A stretch of DNA of 64,000 nucleotides, taken from Thermoactinomyces mirandus. Lineage in GTDB: Bacteria; Bacillota; Bacilli; Thermoactinomycetales; Thermoactinomycetaceae. The position numbers and the translations under genes are program-made. A model generated the notes under the pieces. The model did no database searches. It was not told the DNA's origin and worked only from the letters and a program-made list of their open reading frames with translations. Positions 1 through 7,619 of the stretch are shown piece by piece (the stretch's first letter is position 1; each line of letters opens with the position of its first letter). The stretch covers positions 62,001-126,000 of the forward strand of contig NZ_JACEOL010000030.1 in NCBI RefSeq assembly GCF_013868055.1, given 5' to 3'.

Positions 1-219
1 AAAGTCAATATTGATTTTCTCTCCGTTTTTGGCGCGCAGAGAGACAGTGACGGGTTTGATGGGTTGGATCTTCACGCTTAACACCACTTTTCCTCTTTTG
101 TGTTCCGCGTCATAATACTGTTTTGTTTCCAAAGCGACGTTGTATCTTGGATTGGATTTTAATTCATCCAAAAAAATATTCAACTGATCAGAATCTCCCG
201 ATGCATATATTTTGAACAT
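1..219 (-). CDS. Small hypothetical protein, 3' part outside the window (DUF3970-like)
   Basis: The visible 73 codons read from an ATG at 219 toward position 1 and run off the window, so the C-terminus is missing. A GGGAGGT ribosome site lies nine bases before this ATG; a second in-frame ATG at 225 is only three bases from it and is less likely. The product is a small soluble protein with alternating beta-like segments, starting MFKIYASGDSDQLN, with no signal peptide or membrane helix. The opening, followed by a stretch on comparing or altering values of residues and a run of lysine, valine and proline, reminds me of the small DUF3970 family found in Bacilli. That is a resemblance by eye only and its function is unknown. 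It diverges from the regulator gene that starts at 433. Confidence 0.5.
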   Translation of the reverse strand, partial: MFKIYASGDSDQLNIFLDELKSNPRYNVALETKQYYDAEHKRGKVVLSVKIQPIKPVTVSLRAKNGEKINIDF

Positions 220-432
220 ACACATCTTACCTCCCATCAATTTTTGAAAAAACAATGCCTGGAGTAAATAATTGGTTGTGTGTATATTTTAACCTTTTTA
301 AAATAATTTTAAAAGTATTTCTAATTTTTATTTTTGTCTTGCTTTTTCCGGGATTTTGCGTTATTTATTAATCAATAATTGAGTATTTTACATATATCCA
401 ATATTGTTTTTGGACACAGATAGGAGGTTTAT

Positions 433-1761
433 ATGGGAAAAGGAATCCATCAGCTTGACCTGGTAGTAATTGGTGAGGTATTAAAGAAGAAGAGAAGAGA
501 GCAGCATAAAATTCTGGAAGATTTGGCGGATGAAAAGGTGTCAACGTCCACACTGAGTAATATTGAAAGAGGCCTTCCCATTGTCAATGCCGACAAGATT
601 TATTATTATGCCCATAAGCTGGGAGTTGATCTGGATGAATATGCAAAAGTGCTGAAGCAGACTTCCCAAAAGAACGAGCGATTTGACCTGATCCTGACCT
701 CCATCCAGAATTCGATTGATCTGGGTGATATGGAAGAAGGGCTGGAAAGGCTGCAATCACTGTCGATTCCTGAATCATCGGTCTATCATGTCCACAAGCT
801 GTATCTGCTGGGCCGATATTATTTGATTAAAAAAAGACTGCAGAAGTCACAAGCATATTTCTCCGATACCCTCCGCCTGGTTGACCGTTATCCCAGTCTG
901 GCCAAAACCAATCTGAAAGCCGTCTGTTATTATGACTTGAGCCGGGTTTTTTATTACAAAAATCAATTTCAAAATGCCCTCAGTTATACTGAACAGGGAA
1001 TCAATTCGTTTGTTCCGGGCGGCGGCAAAAAGCATATCATCCATTCCCTGAGGCTCGGCAAAGCTATTTATCTGGAAAAGCTGGATCGGTTGGATGAGTC
1101 TTTGCAAACGCTGGATGAGATGTGGGCAGATTATGATGCCATCAAAAGCATTTATGTTTTGCTTAATATTTATGACATAAAATCAAATATTCTAAAAAAG
1201 CAAAAAAGATTTAAGGAAGCGATTGGAATCGCTCTGGAGGGAATTGAATGGGCCAGAGTCAATCTGGTGTATGAACGGTCGTTTGAACTGTGGACAACGC
1301 TGGGCAGCATTTATTTGCAGCTGAATGAACTGGAAGAAGCGGAGAACTGCGTAAAAACGGCCCTCAGTTTAAAGAAGAAAATCGGCAATGAGTATCTGTT
1401 TGTCAATAGCTATACGCAACTGGGATTGTTGAATATCAAAAAAGAAAAATGGGAAGAAGCTTATGCCGCCCTGCAGGAAGCGGTCCGACTGGGCGAAAAG
1501 ACCAATGATGCGCAAAAATATACGAATGCGCTGATTGTGCTCGGTGACTGGTACCAACTGAGACAGAAGTATCCGGAAGCGGTACGCACCTACCAGAAAG
1601 CCAATGAACTGGCCATCAAACATGGGTTTACCAAACAGCGTAAAATGGCATTGCTGGAATTGAGCAAATGCTGGAAACAGCTGGATGAAGCTGAGTTTGT
1701 AAGCAGTCTTGAAAGCCTGTTCGAGGTCGAGTTACAATTGCTCCAAGATCGGATATTATAG
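433..1761 (+). CDS. XRE-HTH/TPR regulator of the RRNPP (peptide-sensing) type
   Basis: This 442-residue protein has an XRE-type helix-turn-helix at about residues 10-70 (motif STLSNIERGLP) followed by a long array of tetratricopeptide-like helix pairs to the C-terminus. That is the layout of RRNPP regulators (Rap, Rgg, NprR, PlcR, PrgX), cytoplasmic transcription factors that bind an imported oligopeptide with the TPR domain. No phosphatase domain is visible. The ATG at 433 follows an ideal AGGAGGTTTAT ribosome site. The gene ends one or two bases before another AGGAGG that serves a 12-codon ORF at 1774, and a related 12-codon ORF follows at 1921, so it sits where a cognate signal peptide gene would be expected. 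The RRNPP assignment is strong from architecture; the identity of the peptide is inference. The regulated target is unknown; the CRISPR array and cas operon directly downstream are one candidate. Confidence 0.85.
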   Translation: MGKGIHQLDLVVIGEVLKKKRREQHKILEDLADEKVSTSTLSNIERGLPIVNADKIYYYAHKLGVDLDEYAKVLKQTSQKNERFDLILTSIQNSIDLGDMEEGLERLQSLSIPESSVYHVHKLYLLGRYYLIKKRLQKSQAYFSDTLRLVDRYPSLAKTNLKAVCYYDLSRVFYYKNQFQNALSYTEQGINSFVPGGGKKHIIHSLRLGKAIYLEKLDRLDESLQTLDEMWADYDAIKSIYVLLNIYDIKSNILKKQKRFKEAIGIALEGIEWARVNLVYERSFELWTTLGSIYLQLNELEEAENCVKTALSLKKKIGNEYLFVNSYTQLGLLNIKKEKWEEAYAALQEAVRLGEKTNDAQKYTNALIVLGDWYQLRQKYPEAVRTYQKANELAIKHGFTKQRKMALLELSKCWKQLDEAEFVSSLESLFEVELQLLQDRIL

Positions 1762-1773
1762 GAGGTTTAGGTA

Positions 1774-1812
1774 ATGGTTAAATATTTTATTAGCGACCCT
1801 CCACAAGAATAA
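1774..1812 (+). CDS. Candidate signal peptide 1 of the RRNPP regulator (12 aa)
   Basis: A 12-codon ORF, MVKYFISDPPQE, starts at an ATG with an AGGAGG site eight or so bases upstream; the site overlaps the end of the regulator gene, so translation may be coupled. The peptide lacks an N-terminal secretion signal, unlike PapR or Phr precursors. If it is a signal it would need a dedicated exporter, or it acts inside the cell. A second ORF at 1921 encodes a clear relative (shared K, aromatic, I/V-S-D, then P-Q-E at the end). Conservation at the peptide level with different codons argues for translation and selection. Function is inferred from position and paralogy only. Confidence 0.55.
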   Translation: MVKYFISDPPQE

Positions 1813-1920
1813 TGGATGAACAAAAACAATGGAAATCAGGTATAAATTACAGTGGTGGAAACCGGATCTGTTTGAATACTGCAATTGGTGTGAAATCAAA
1901 CATTGCAGGAGGAATTGGCA

Positions 1921-1959
1921 GTGACCAAACTCTTCGTTAGCGATTCTCCACAAGAGTGA
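1921..1959 (+). CDS. Candidate signal peptide 2 of the RRNPP regulator (12 aa, GTG start)
   Basis: The ORF MTKLFVSDSPQE starts at a GTG preceded by AGGAGG with normal spacing. It matches peptide 1 at 7 of 12 positions, including S-D-x-P-Q-E at the C-terminus, while most codons differ at the third base. The stop TGA overlaps an ATG (1959) of another 12-codon frame that shows no similarity to the two peptides. The pair may represent a duplicated pheromone gene with two signal variants, or an active and a decayed copy. Confidence 0.5.
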   Translation: MTKLFVSDSPQE

Positions 1960-2109
1960 TGAAAACAGAAAAGCGAAGTATTGCCCAGTCTGGTTAGCGT
2001 AAACGGAAGCTTCCAAGCGTTCCTGAGTCAATTTTGGCAATATAACTTTGTGAAAGGGACGCGAATACATAAACCGGAACGAAATGCAGCGGGGAAAGCT
2101 GGGTTCCAT

Positions 2110-2148
2110 GAGCCTGCCGGCAAAGCAAATGATTGGCAGGCTCTTTTT
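2110..2148 (+). terminator. Rho-independent terminator after the regulator/peptide unit
   Basis: A perfect 9-bp stem GAGCCTGCC/GGCAGGCTC (2110-2118 with 2135-2143) encloses a 16-base loop and is followed by five T. It ends the regulator-peptide transcript just before the CRISPR leader region. Confidence 0.85.
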
Positions 2149-2178
2149 ACCATAAGGATTGATCCTGGAACCGCAAAT

Positions 2179-2224
2179 TGTCGTCGACCAGGAGTAGAGG
2201 AGTAAACCCCGGGGATCGACGACA
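2179..2224 (+). repeat. CRISPR-associated hairpin element, copy 1
   Basis: The arms TGTCGTCGA and TCGACGACA are perfect inverted repeats. Inside them a C-run and a G-run also pair, giving a stem of about 13-14 bp with a loop reading AGTAGAGGAGTAAAC. The same element stands the same distance upstream of all four CRISPR arrays (11999, and inverted at 29273 and 44868) and nowhere else in the window. It is followed in every case by a short common stretch containing GAATATTC. Its role is unknown; a leader-anchoring site for spacer integration or a transcription barrier are the obvious options. Confidence 0.8.
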
Positions 2225-2354
2225 CGGAATATTCTGATAGTTATTTTGGAAGTTGGCATAGTTATTGGATTCTTTGTTTTTGAGGCAAAAAACAGGCAAG
2301 TAAAGAGGAATTTTGGATAATTTATAGAATGGCTTAATAGCGGCACTTTTTGGG
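2225..2354 (+). promoter_or_regulatory. CRISPR leader of array 1
   Basis: A 130-base A+T-rich leader ends in a block (GTAAAGAGGAATTTTGGATA, then TAGAATGGCTTAATAGCG and ACTTTTTGGG) that is nearly identical in front of the other arrays. In array 2 the equivalent block contains TTGGAC, 16 bases, TAATAG, which may be the promoter of the array. The first repeat starts directly after the G-run. Confidence 0.75.
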
Positions 2355-2716
2355 GTTTGGATCGTACCTATGAGGAATTGAAACTTATAGCACTGTAATC
2401 AAAAAATATCAACAAACTGAGTTTGGATCGTACCTATGAGGAATTGAAACCACCTTCTTTGTGGAGTATGACACGGGTCGGGATGAGTTTGGATCGTACC
2501 TATGAGGAATTGAAACCGCTTCACTTCTATTTGAAATGCTTTCCCTTCTTGTGTTGTTTGGATCGTACCTATGAGGAATTGAAACAAAGAACAAATTAAA
2601 CGGTTAGGCGGTATCCTTAAGTTTGGATCGTACCTATGAGGAATTGAAACTTTACGATACCGCGTACCATTCGAAATTGGCGGAAGGTTTGGATCGTACC
2701 TATGAGGAATTGAAAT
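2355..2716 (+). CRISPR. CRISPR array 1, six repeats (type I-B)
   Basis: Six 30-bp repeats start at 2355, 2421, 2487, 2556, 2621 and 2687. They begin GTTTGGATCGTACC and end GAATTGAAAC; spacers are 35-39 bp. The sixth repeat has T in place of the last C. A strongly decayed seventh unit can be seen at about 2753-2783. The repeat differs from the other arrays at position 5 (G here, A in array 2, T in arrays 3 and 4). The array lies just upstream of the cas operon on the same strand, with the leader on the left, so the decayed end faces cas6. Confidence 0.97.
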
Positions 2717-2915
2717 CATCCTGTGAGTTTTCGTTGTCATGCAGATGCTTTCGTTTGGAATGTATCTGTGAAGGGTTGGAATGACCCCATCAATTCAGGA
2801 ATTTGTGCATACGCAGGTCAGTGTAATATTTATATGAATTGGATGTTCTTTGTAAACCTGAATAAAAAATGAAAGTTTAATTTGAAAAATTGTAACATTA
2901 CATTCAATAAATTGA

Positions 2916-2944
2916 TTGACTCCTTAAAGTTGATCAACTATACT
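2916..2944 (+). promoter_or_regulatory. Probable sigmaA promoter of the cas operon
   Basis: TTGACT and TATACT are separated by exactly 17 bases, 46 bases upstream of the cas6 start codon. The -35 and -10 each differ from consensus at one position. Between the last decayed repeat (about 2783) and this promoter I see only A+T-rich sequence. Confidence 0.7.
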
Positions 2945-2990
2945 GAACAGGAAAATAAATCCAGTCTGAAATCACAGAAAGGATTTTGCG

Positions 2991-3731
2991 ATGCGCTTAA
3001 ATATTCATATTCGGCTTGAATCTCCATTGGTTTTGCCGCTCAATTACCAGGAAGTGCTGCAAGGTTTTATTTATAACCAGATTCCGGACAAGACGTATTC
3101 TCATTTTCTTCATGACCATGGTTATCTGTATGGGAAACGGAAGTTTAAACTGTTTACGTTCAGCCGGTTGATGGGGCAGGCAAAGGTGAATCCCAGGCGG
3201 AGAGTGATCCGCTTTGAAGAGGAATTGAACTGGCAGGTCAGTTCCTGTTTGCCGAAATTCATCCAAGAATTTGGTCAGAGTCTGCTCATGAAGGATTCTT
3301 TCCATCTGAACGGACAGCCTTTCATGATTGATGAGCTTCACTACGACACGGTTACCGTGGATCAGCCCGTGTGTACGATCCGGATGCTGTCGCCCATTAC
3401 GGTACATAGCACGTTTGTATCCGGCGACGGCCATAAAACCACGCAGTATTTCTCGCCGCATGATCCGGCCTTTGCCCACCTGATCAATGAAAACCTTGCC
3501 AAAAAATATTTTGCTTATTACGGGGAACCCATCAGGGGAAATATCCGGATCACGCCGGTTCGCGTAAGCCAACGGGACAAGGTTGTCACCCGCTTTAAAG
3601 GCTTCATTATCGAAGCATGGAACGGATTGTACCAGCTGGAGGGAGATCCGAAAGCCCTCACATTTGCCTGTGCCGCGGGCCTGGGAGGAAGAAATTCGAG
3701 CGGATTTGGAATGCCGGAACTCAGGAGGTGA
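2991..3731 (+). CDS. cas6: CRISPR pre-crRNA endonuclease Cas6
   Basis: Cas6 cuts the long array transcript within each repeat to release crRNAs and in type I-B stays with the Cascade complex. The 246-residue length is normal. The C-terminus carries the family glycine-rich loop (GLGGRNSSGFG, about residues 231-241), and the fold-typical alternation of two RAMP domains is plausible from the sequence. The ATG has an AAAGGA site. It is the first gene of the cas operon, 46 bases after a good promoter, and its stop codon overlaps the start of cas8b (ATGA), implying coupled translation. Known arrays at both ends of the operon would be its substrates; the repeat's conserved end GAATTGAAAC fits the 8-nt tag type seen in type I-B systems. 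Confidence 0.93.
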   Translation: MRLNIHIRLESPLVLPLNYQEVLQGFIYNQIPDKTYSHFLHDHGYLYGKRKFKLFTFSRLMGQAKVNPRRRVIRFEEELNWQVSSCLPKFIQEFGQSLLMKDSFHLNGQPFMIDELHYDTVTVDQPVCTIRMLSPITVHSTFVSGDGHKTTQYFSPHDPAFAHLINENLAKKYFAYYGEPIRGNIRITPVRVSQRDKVVTRFKGFIIEAWNGLYQLEGDPKALTFACAAGLGGRNSSGFGMPELRR

Positions 3732-5722
3732 TGTTTGTGAATTTACCACAGTTGACGGCACAAATCGGTAAGACGGCCAGAAAAGAGATCGGTGATTCCA
3801 GTGAACTGGCGATGCTGGTAAAGCCGGTTAATATCGAGGCGGATCAAAAGATGATCCTGTTTATGACTCTGGATCTCGACCAGCAGGAAATACGTTTTGA
3901 AGATCCAGTGCCATATTCAGATAAGGCGCCATACCAATACAACTATTTCGGCAATAACTCCAGGGCAGGCATGCAGTACTATGTCACCCGTGAAGGTTCC
4001 TCCTCGCATTATTTGCTGAAATCGGCGTTCAGCGATTTGTATCTGGTTCTGAAAAAGCACGGGTTGCATGACGAGGAACTGGGCAGATTGCTTGTAGAAA
4101 TGAAAGAACTCCGGTTCATTCAGCTGGGCAGCAAAAAAGGGGCAGGAACTGTCAACCTGGATTTGATCAAAGGAATTCCCAAAGCCGTACTGGACGATAA
4201 GAACCATATTGTCATCGACGGGATGGCTAAAAAAGCGGAAGACTTTCTTCGCCATGTATTGGAGTGGGAAAACAGAGATACCAGATTTGCCCTGGTGGTT
4301 CCCAGGGTGGTTCATCATCAGGAAATGATGATTCTGTCACAGCACCCGGATTACCTGACAGTTGTCAAAAAGGAACAGAACCTTGAGGGAACGGGCAGAA
4401 AAAATTCCGAGAAATATTGCTATGTGTGCCATGAAAAGAGAACGGACGTTTCCAGCGGGTTGACCACCCGTTTCAGCGGTTCAGGAATCAATAAAATTTT
4501 TGTAACCACAACATTCAACTATGCCAAAAATATTGACAAAAAATACTATGACGACAGTTATGCCATTTGCAGTTCATGTTTTCAGGATCTGCTGTTTGGA
4601 GAAAAAAAGGTGAAAGAAAGCTTTTTTTCCCGGATTGCCGGGGAAAGGGCTTTTATTTTGCCGGAAGGAATTCTGGATGATTTCCATTATAACCGTTTGG
4701 CAGTACTGAAGCATGGAACAGATCTGTTCTTTGAGAAAGGATTGGCGCAGGACTTTGATGAAGAGCTGGAAACGGCAATGGAAGACTTCAGGAATGCCGA
4801 AAGCTATGTCGTCCATTTCCTGATTTACCGGACAGATGGAAATTCGGTTACGGTGTTGAGGACAATTGAAGACGTTCCGACAATGCAGATCGTCCAGGTT
4901 GTGGATATGCTGGGAAAACAGGCAAACCGGCTGTATCCGTATCTGCTGTCGATGTCGCTGGGATCGATCTACCGCATGATTCCTGTCCGAACCAGTAAAA
5001 CCGGTGATCAACTGGATATTCAGCGGGTGCTTTCCATCTACCATGCCTTGTTTACCAAAACAGCCATTGAAGCCGATGTGCTGTTCGGATATGCGTCCGA
5101 AGCGCTGGAGAAAGGCTTCAGGGAAATACGAAAGAAACAGGGAAGACAATTTGCCAATCTCGGTTGGGAATCTTTTGCTCCCGATCAGGAAGATTTTTAT
5201 TTCAGACAACTGATCATGAGATATCTCTGTCTGCTTCAAACATGTCAGGAGCTTGGACTTCTGGACCGGAACATTTTTGATAAACGGGGAGTGGTGTCAG
5301 TGGATGTATCGGGAATGACAGGCAAGGTTCAGGAAGCGGAAGCATTTCTGGAAGAGCAATCCTTTGGAAGTATGGAACGTGCCCTGTTTTATGTCGGAAT
5401 GTTGCTGAGAAGTGTTGCCCGCGCACAATATGAAAAAAATCACAGGAGCAAACCGATCCTGAACAAAATATCGTTTCAGGGGATGAACCAGCGGGAAGTG
5501 ATCCGGCTTTACCAGGAGATTCTGGAAAAATTGAATCAATATGACAGAATGACAATGGAAAATGAGCAGTATATCAGTCTCTTTCATCGTTACTATGGCA
5601 TGCTGAAGGAAGCGGAAGCATTGACCGATCAGGAACATGTGTTTTATATCATGGCCGGTTATGCCTTTTTCCCGGCAAAGGCGAAAGACAGGAAAGCTAC
5701 AGAAACGGGTGACCTGGCCTAA
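3731..5722 (+). CDS. cas8b: Type I-B Cascade large subunit Cas8b (TM1802/Csh1 family)
   Basis: This 663-residue protein is the large subunit of the type I-B interference complex, which recognises the PAM and opens target DNA. A zinc-finger-like pair YCYVC and CSSC lies near the centre, as expected for the TM1802 family. The ATG at 3731 overlaps the cas6 stop, but the GGAGGTG site is only two bases away; the in-frame GTG at 3737 has better spacing and is an alternative start. Upstream codons in the same frame lie inside cas6 and are not used. Identification rests on length, the cysteine pairs and the position between cas6 and cas7. Confidence 0.88.
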   Translation: MFVNLPQLTAQIGKTARKEIGDSSELAMLVKPVNIEADQKMILFMTLDLDQQEIRFEDPVPYSDKAPYQYNYFGNNSRAGMQYYVTREGSSSHYLLKSAFSDLYLVLKKHGLHDEELGRLLVEMKELRFIQLGSKKGAGTVNLDLIKGIPKAVLDDKNHIVIDGMAKKAEDFLRHVLEWENRDTRFALVVPRVVHHQEMMILSQHPDYLTVVKKEQNLEGTGRKNSEKYCYVCHEKRTDVSSGLTTRFSGSGINKIFVTTTFNYAKNIDKKYYDDSYAICSSCFQDLLFGEKKVKESFFSRIAGERAFILPEGILDDFHYNRLAVLKHGTDLFFEKGLAQDFDEELETAMEDFRNAESYVVHFLIYRTDGNSVTVLRTIEDVPTMQIVQVVDMLGKQANRLYPYLLSMSLGSIYRMIPVRTSKTGDQLDIQRVLSIYHALFTKTAIEADVLFGYASEALEKGFREIRKKQGRQFANLGWESFAPDQEDFYFRQLIMRYLCLLQTCQELGLLDRNIFDKRGVVSVDVSGMTGKVQEAEAFLEEQSFGSMERALFYVGMLLRSVARAQYEKNHRSKPILNKISFQGMNQREVIRLYQEILEKLNQYDRMTMENEQYISLFHRYYGMLKEAEALTDQEHVFYIMAGYAFFPAKAKDRKATETGDLA

Positions 5723-5801
5723 AGGGTTTGTAGAAACGGTTATCACAGTATTTGGGCATACCAGTTATAAGACATAAGTACATCATAAAGGAGCGAATTT
5801 C

Positions 5802-6869
5802 ATGACAATCCAAAGAAACTGCGATTTTCTGTTCGCTTTTGAAGCATCCATGACAAATCCGAACGGTGATCCTGATCAGGAAAACAAACCGCGCATGGAT
5901 TACGAGACCAAAACGGCTTTGGTCAGTGATGCCCGGCGCAAAAGGGATTGCCGTGAATTTTTCAAAGCAAAAGGGATGCCGATCTTTGTAGATACATTAA
6001 ATGAACAGAAAGTGCCGATGGAAAAAATGCTCGAATATTACCGCGATCAATGGCTGGAGGACGATAACAGGATGCAGGAGCTGTTTGATGAATATCCCGA
6101 ACTGAAAGAAGGCTGGGACCTGTTATCCAGGCAGAGCAAAAAAAGCTCCTATCCGGAAATCTACAATGACAAGGTTTTCAGAAAGGACAAGAAACAATTT
6201 GGTCATTTCAACAATTTGTTTACGACCGCATTGATCCAGAAAGAGCTGATTGATATCCGTTTGTTTGGAAGCGCCATGGCGGTAGATGGTGTATCCCGTA
6301 CATTTACCGGTCCGGTCCAGATTACATGGGGATACAGTATGCACCCGGTCGATCTGGTGAAATCCAATACAATTACTTCGATTATGAATGATGACAACTC
6401 TACTTTCGGGAAAAAATACAAACTCCATTATGGATTGTTCATGCATTCAGGAACGATCAATAAACTTAGTGCGAAATTGACAAGAATGACGGAACGGGAT
6501 CAGGAATTATTCCGTGCAGCTTTGGTACAAGGTATGTTGATGAACCAGACTGACAGCAAGCAGGGACAAACTCCCTTGTTTTACCTGGAAATTCAATATG
6601 CTCCTTCTTTTGACGGTTTCCTGGGAGATTTGCGCCGTTTTGTGAAAGTGGAATTTGATGATAAGAAACCAATCCGCTCTCTGGCTGATTTGACACTTCA
6701 CGACGATGACCTGGTGGAAGCGGTCAAATATATGAAAGAAGCCGGTTATATTGACCGGATCATCGCATGGTTTCATCCCGTCTTGAAAATGCATGACATC
6801 CTTCATATCGATATCGATCAAGTGGTCGATTTGTGGGCACCGGTGGAACCTGCCAGGATTGACCGATGA
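5802..6869 (+). CDS. cas7: Type I-B Cascade backbone protein Cas7 (Csh2 family)
   Basis: Cas7 polymerises along the crRNA to form the Cascade backbone. The 355-residue protein opens with the strongly conserved family signature FAFEASMTNPNGDPDQ and has the later block RLFGSAMAV typical of Csh2. The start follows AAGGAGCGAATTTC. It is separated from cas8b by 79 bases without a gene, and its stop overlaps the cas5 start. Highest-copy subunits are often translated best; the strong ribosome site fits this. Confidence 0.95.
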   Translation: MTIQRNCDFLFAFEASMTNPNGDPDQENKPRMDYETKTALVSDARRKRDCREFFKAKGMPIFVDTLNEQKVPMEKMLEYYRDQWLEDDNRMQELFDEYPELKEGWDLLSRQSKKSSYPEIYNDKVFRKDKKQFGHFNNLFTTALIQKELIDIRLFGSAMAVDGVSRTFTGPVQITWGYSMHPVDLVKSNTITSIMNDDNSTFGKKYKLHYGLFMHSGTINKLSAKLTRMTERDQELFRAALVQGMLMNQTDSKQGQTPLFYLEIQYAPSFDGFLGDLRRFVKVEFDDKKPIRSLADLTLHDDDLVEAVKYMKEAGYIDRIIAWFHPVLKMHDILHIDIDQVVDLWAPVEPARIDR

Positions 6870-7615
6870 AGATACTAAATTTTCACATCCGGGGAAAAAT
6901 GGCACATTTTAGGAGGTATTATTCCAACTCTTCCGCCCTGTCCTATTCCGTTCCGCCGCGAACGACTCTGATCGGCTTGATCGCCGGGCTCTTGGGGTTT
7001 GAGAGAGACAGTTATTATGGAGATTTTGACCCTGAAGGGTGCCGGGTTGCAGTGGGAGTTTGCAGTCCGCAGAAGAAACTGGTGCAAACGTTAAATTTGC
7101 TTATGATCAAAAGCAGCAATGATTTAAACGGTTCCCGGCAGCACCATAGCCAAACGCCCACGGAATTAATCATACCAGCCAATATTCGCACCGGTTTTCT
7201 GGATTACGAAGTCTGGATCTGCCATCAGAACAATGACTTGATCAATACTTTGCACACCCGGTTGGAGCAGAAATACGGCTATCTGACGCAAGGTGTGTCT
7301 GCTGCGCTGGGGACGGCGCAACATCTGGGATGGGCAGAAAGCGCCAGGATCGTGGAAGGGGAAGAGGTGGCAGAGGCACAAGCCGATTTTTTTTCCATTC
7401 TTCCCGTTTCAAACGTGATAAGTTTACATCTTTCTGAATCCAGGCATCGGCTCCGCTTGCAAAAAGAAGACATGCCGATCCATTTTCACCCTGACCGCAC
7501 CATCGCCGGCAAGGGCAACTTTCTGATCAACGCATCCGCAGCACCGGTCAACGCAAAAGTGAAAACCGCTGTCCGTTTGTCCGATGAACGATTTATTACG
7601 TGGATGGAGGATTAA
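6866..7615 (+). CDS. cas5: Cascade subunit Cas5 (Cas5h/type I-B)
   Basis: Cas5 caps the 5' end of the crRNA in Cascade. The 249-residue protein starts with the RAMP-like strand MKILNFHIRGKMAHFRRYY and the family block PPRTTLIGLIAGLLG at about residues 31-45. It overlaps cas7 by four bases (ATGA). A shorter glycine-rich segment GAARGEL-type loop is not seen here, which is normal for Cas5h. The gene ends four bases before the cas3 start. Confidence 0.93.
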   Translation: MKILNFHIRGKMAHFRRYYSNSSALSYSVPPRTTLIGLIAGLLGFERDSYYGDFDPEGCRVAVGVCSPQKKLVQTLNLLMIKSSNDLNGSRQHHSQTPTELIIPANIRTGFLDYEVWICHQNNDLINTLHTRLEQKYGYLTQGVSAALGTAQHLGWAESARIVEGEEVAEAQADFFSILPVSNVISLHLSESRHRLRLQKEDMPIHFHPDRTIAGKGNFLINASAAPVNAKVKTAVRLSDERFITWMED

Positions 7616-7619
7616 TTGG

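Noticed and set aside
1812..1940. 42-codon frame overlapping the stop of peptide 1 and the start of peptide 2
   Set aside because: Its ATG overlaps the peptide stop (TAATG) but it has no own ribosome site and no recognisable content; the out-of-frame peptide 2 is better supported.
1756..2346. 196-codon minus-strand frame across the peptide genes and hairpin element
   Set aside because: It lies antisense to the peptides, terminator and leader and has no ribosome site.
2399..2740. Long frames through CRISPR arrays (also 12932-13117, 13251-13478, 28792-28980, 44305-44532)
   Set aside because: They arise from the open repeat units (SIPHRYDPN or LDRTYEELK repeated) and are not genes.
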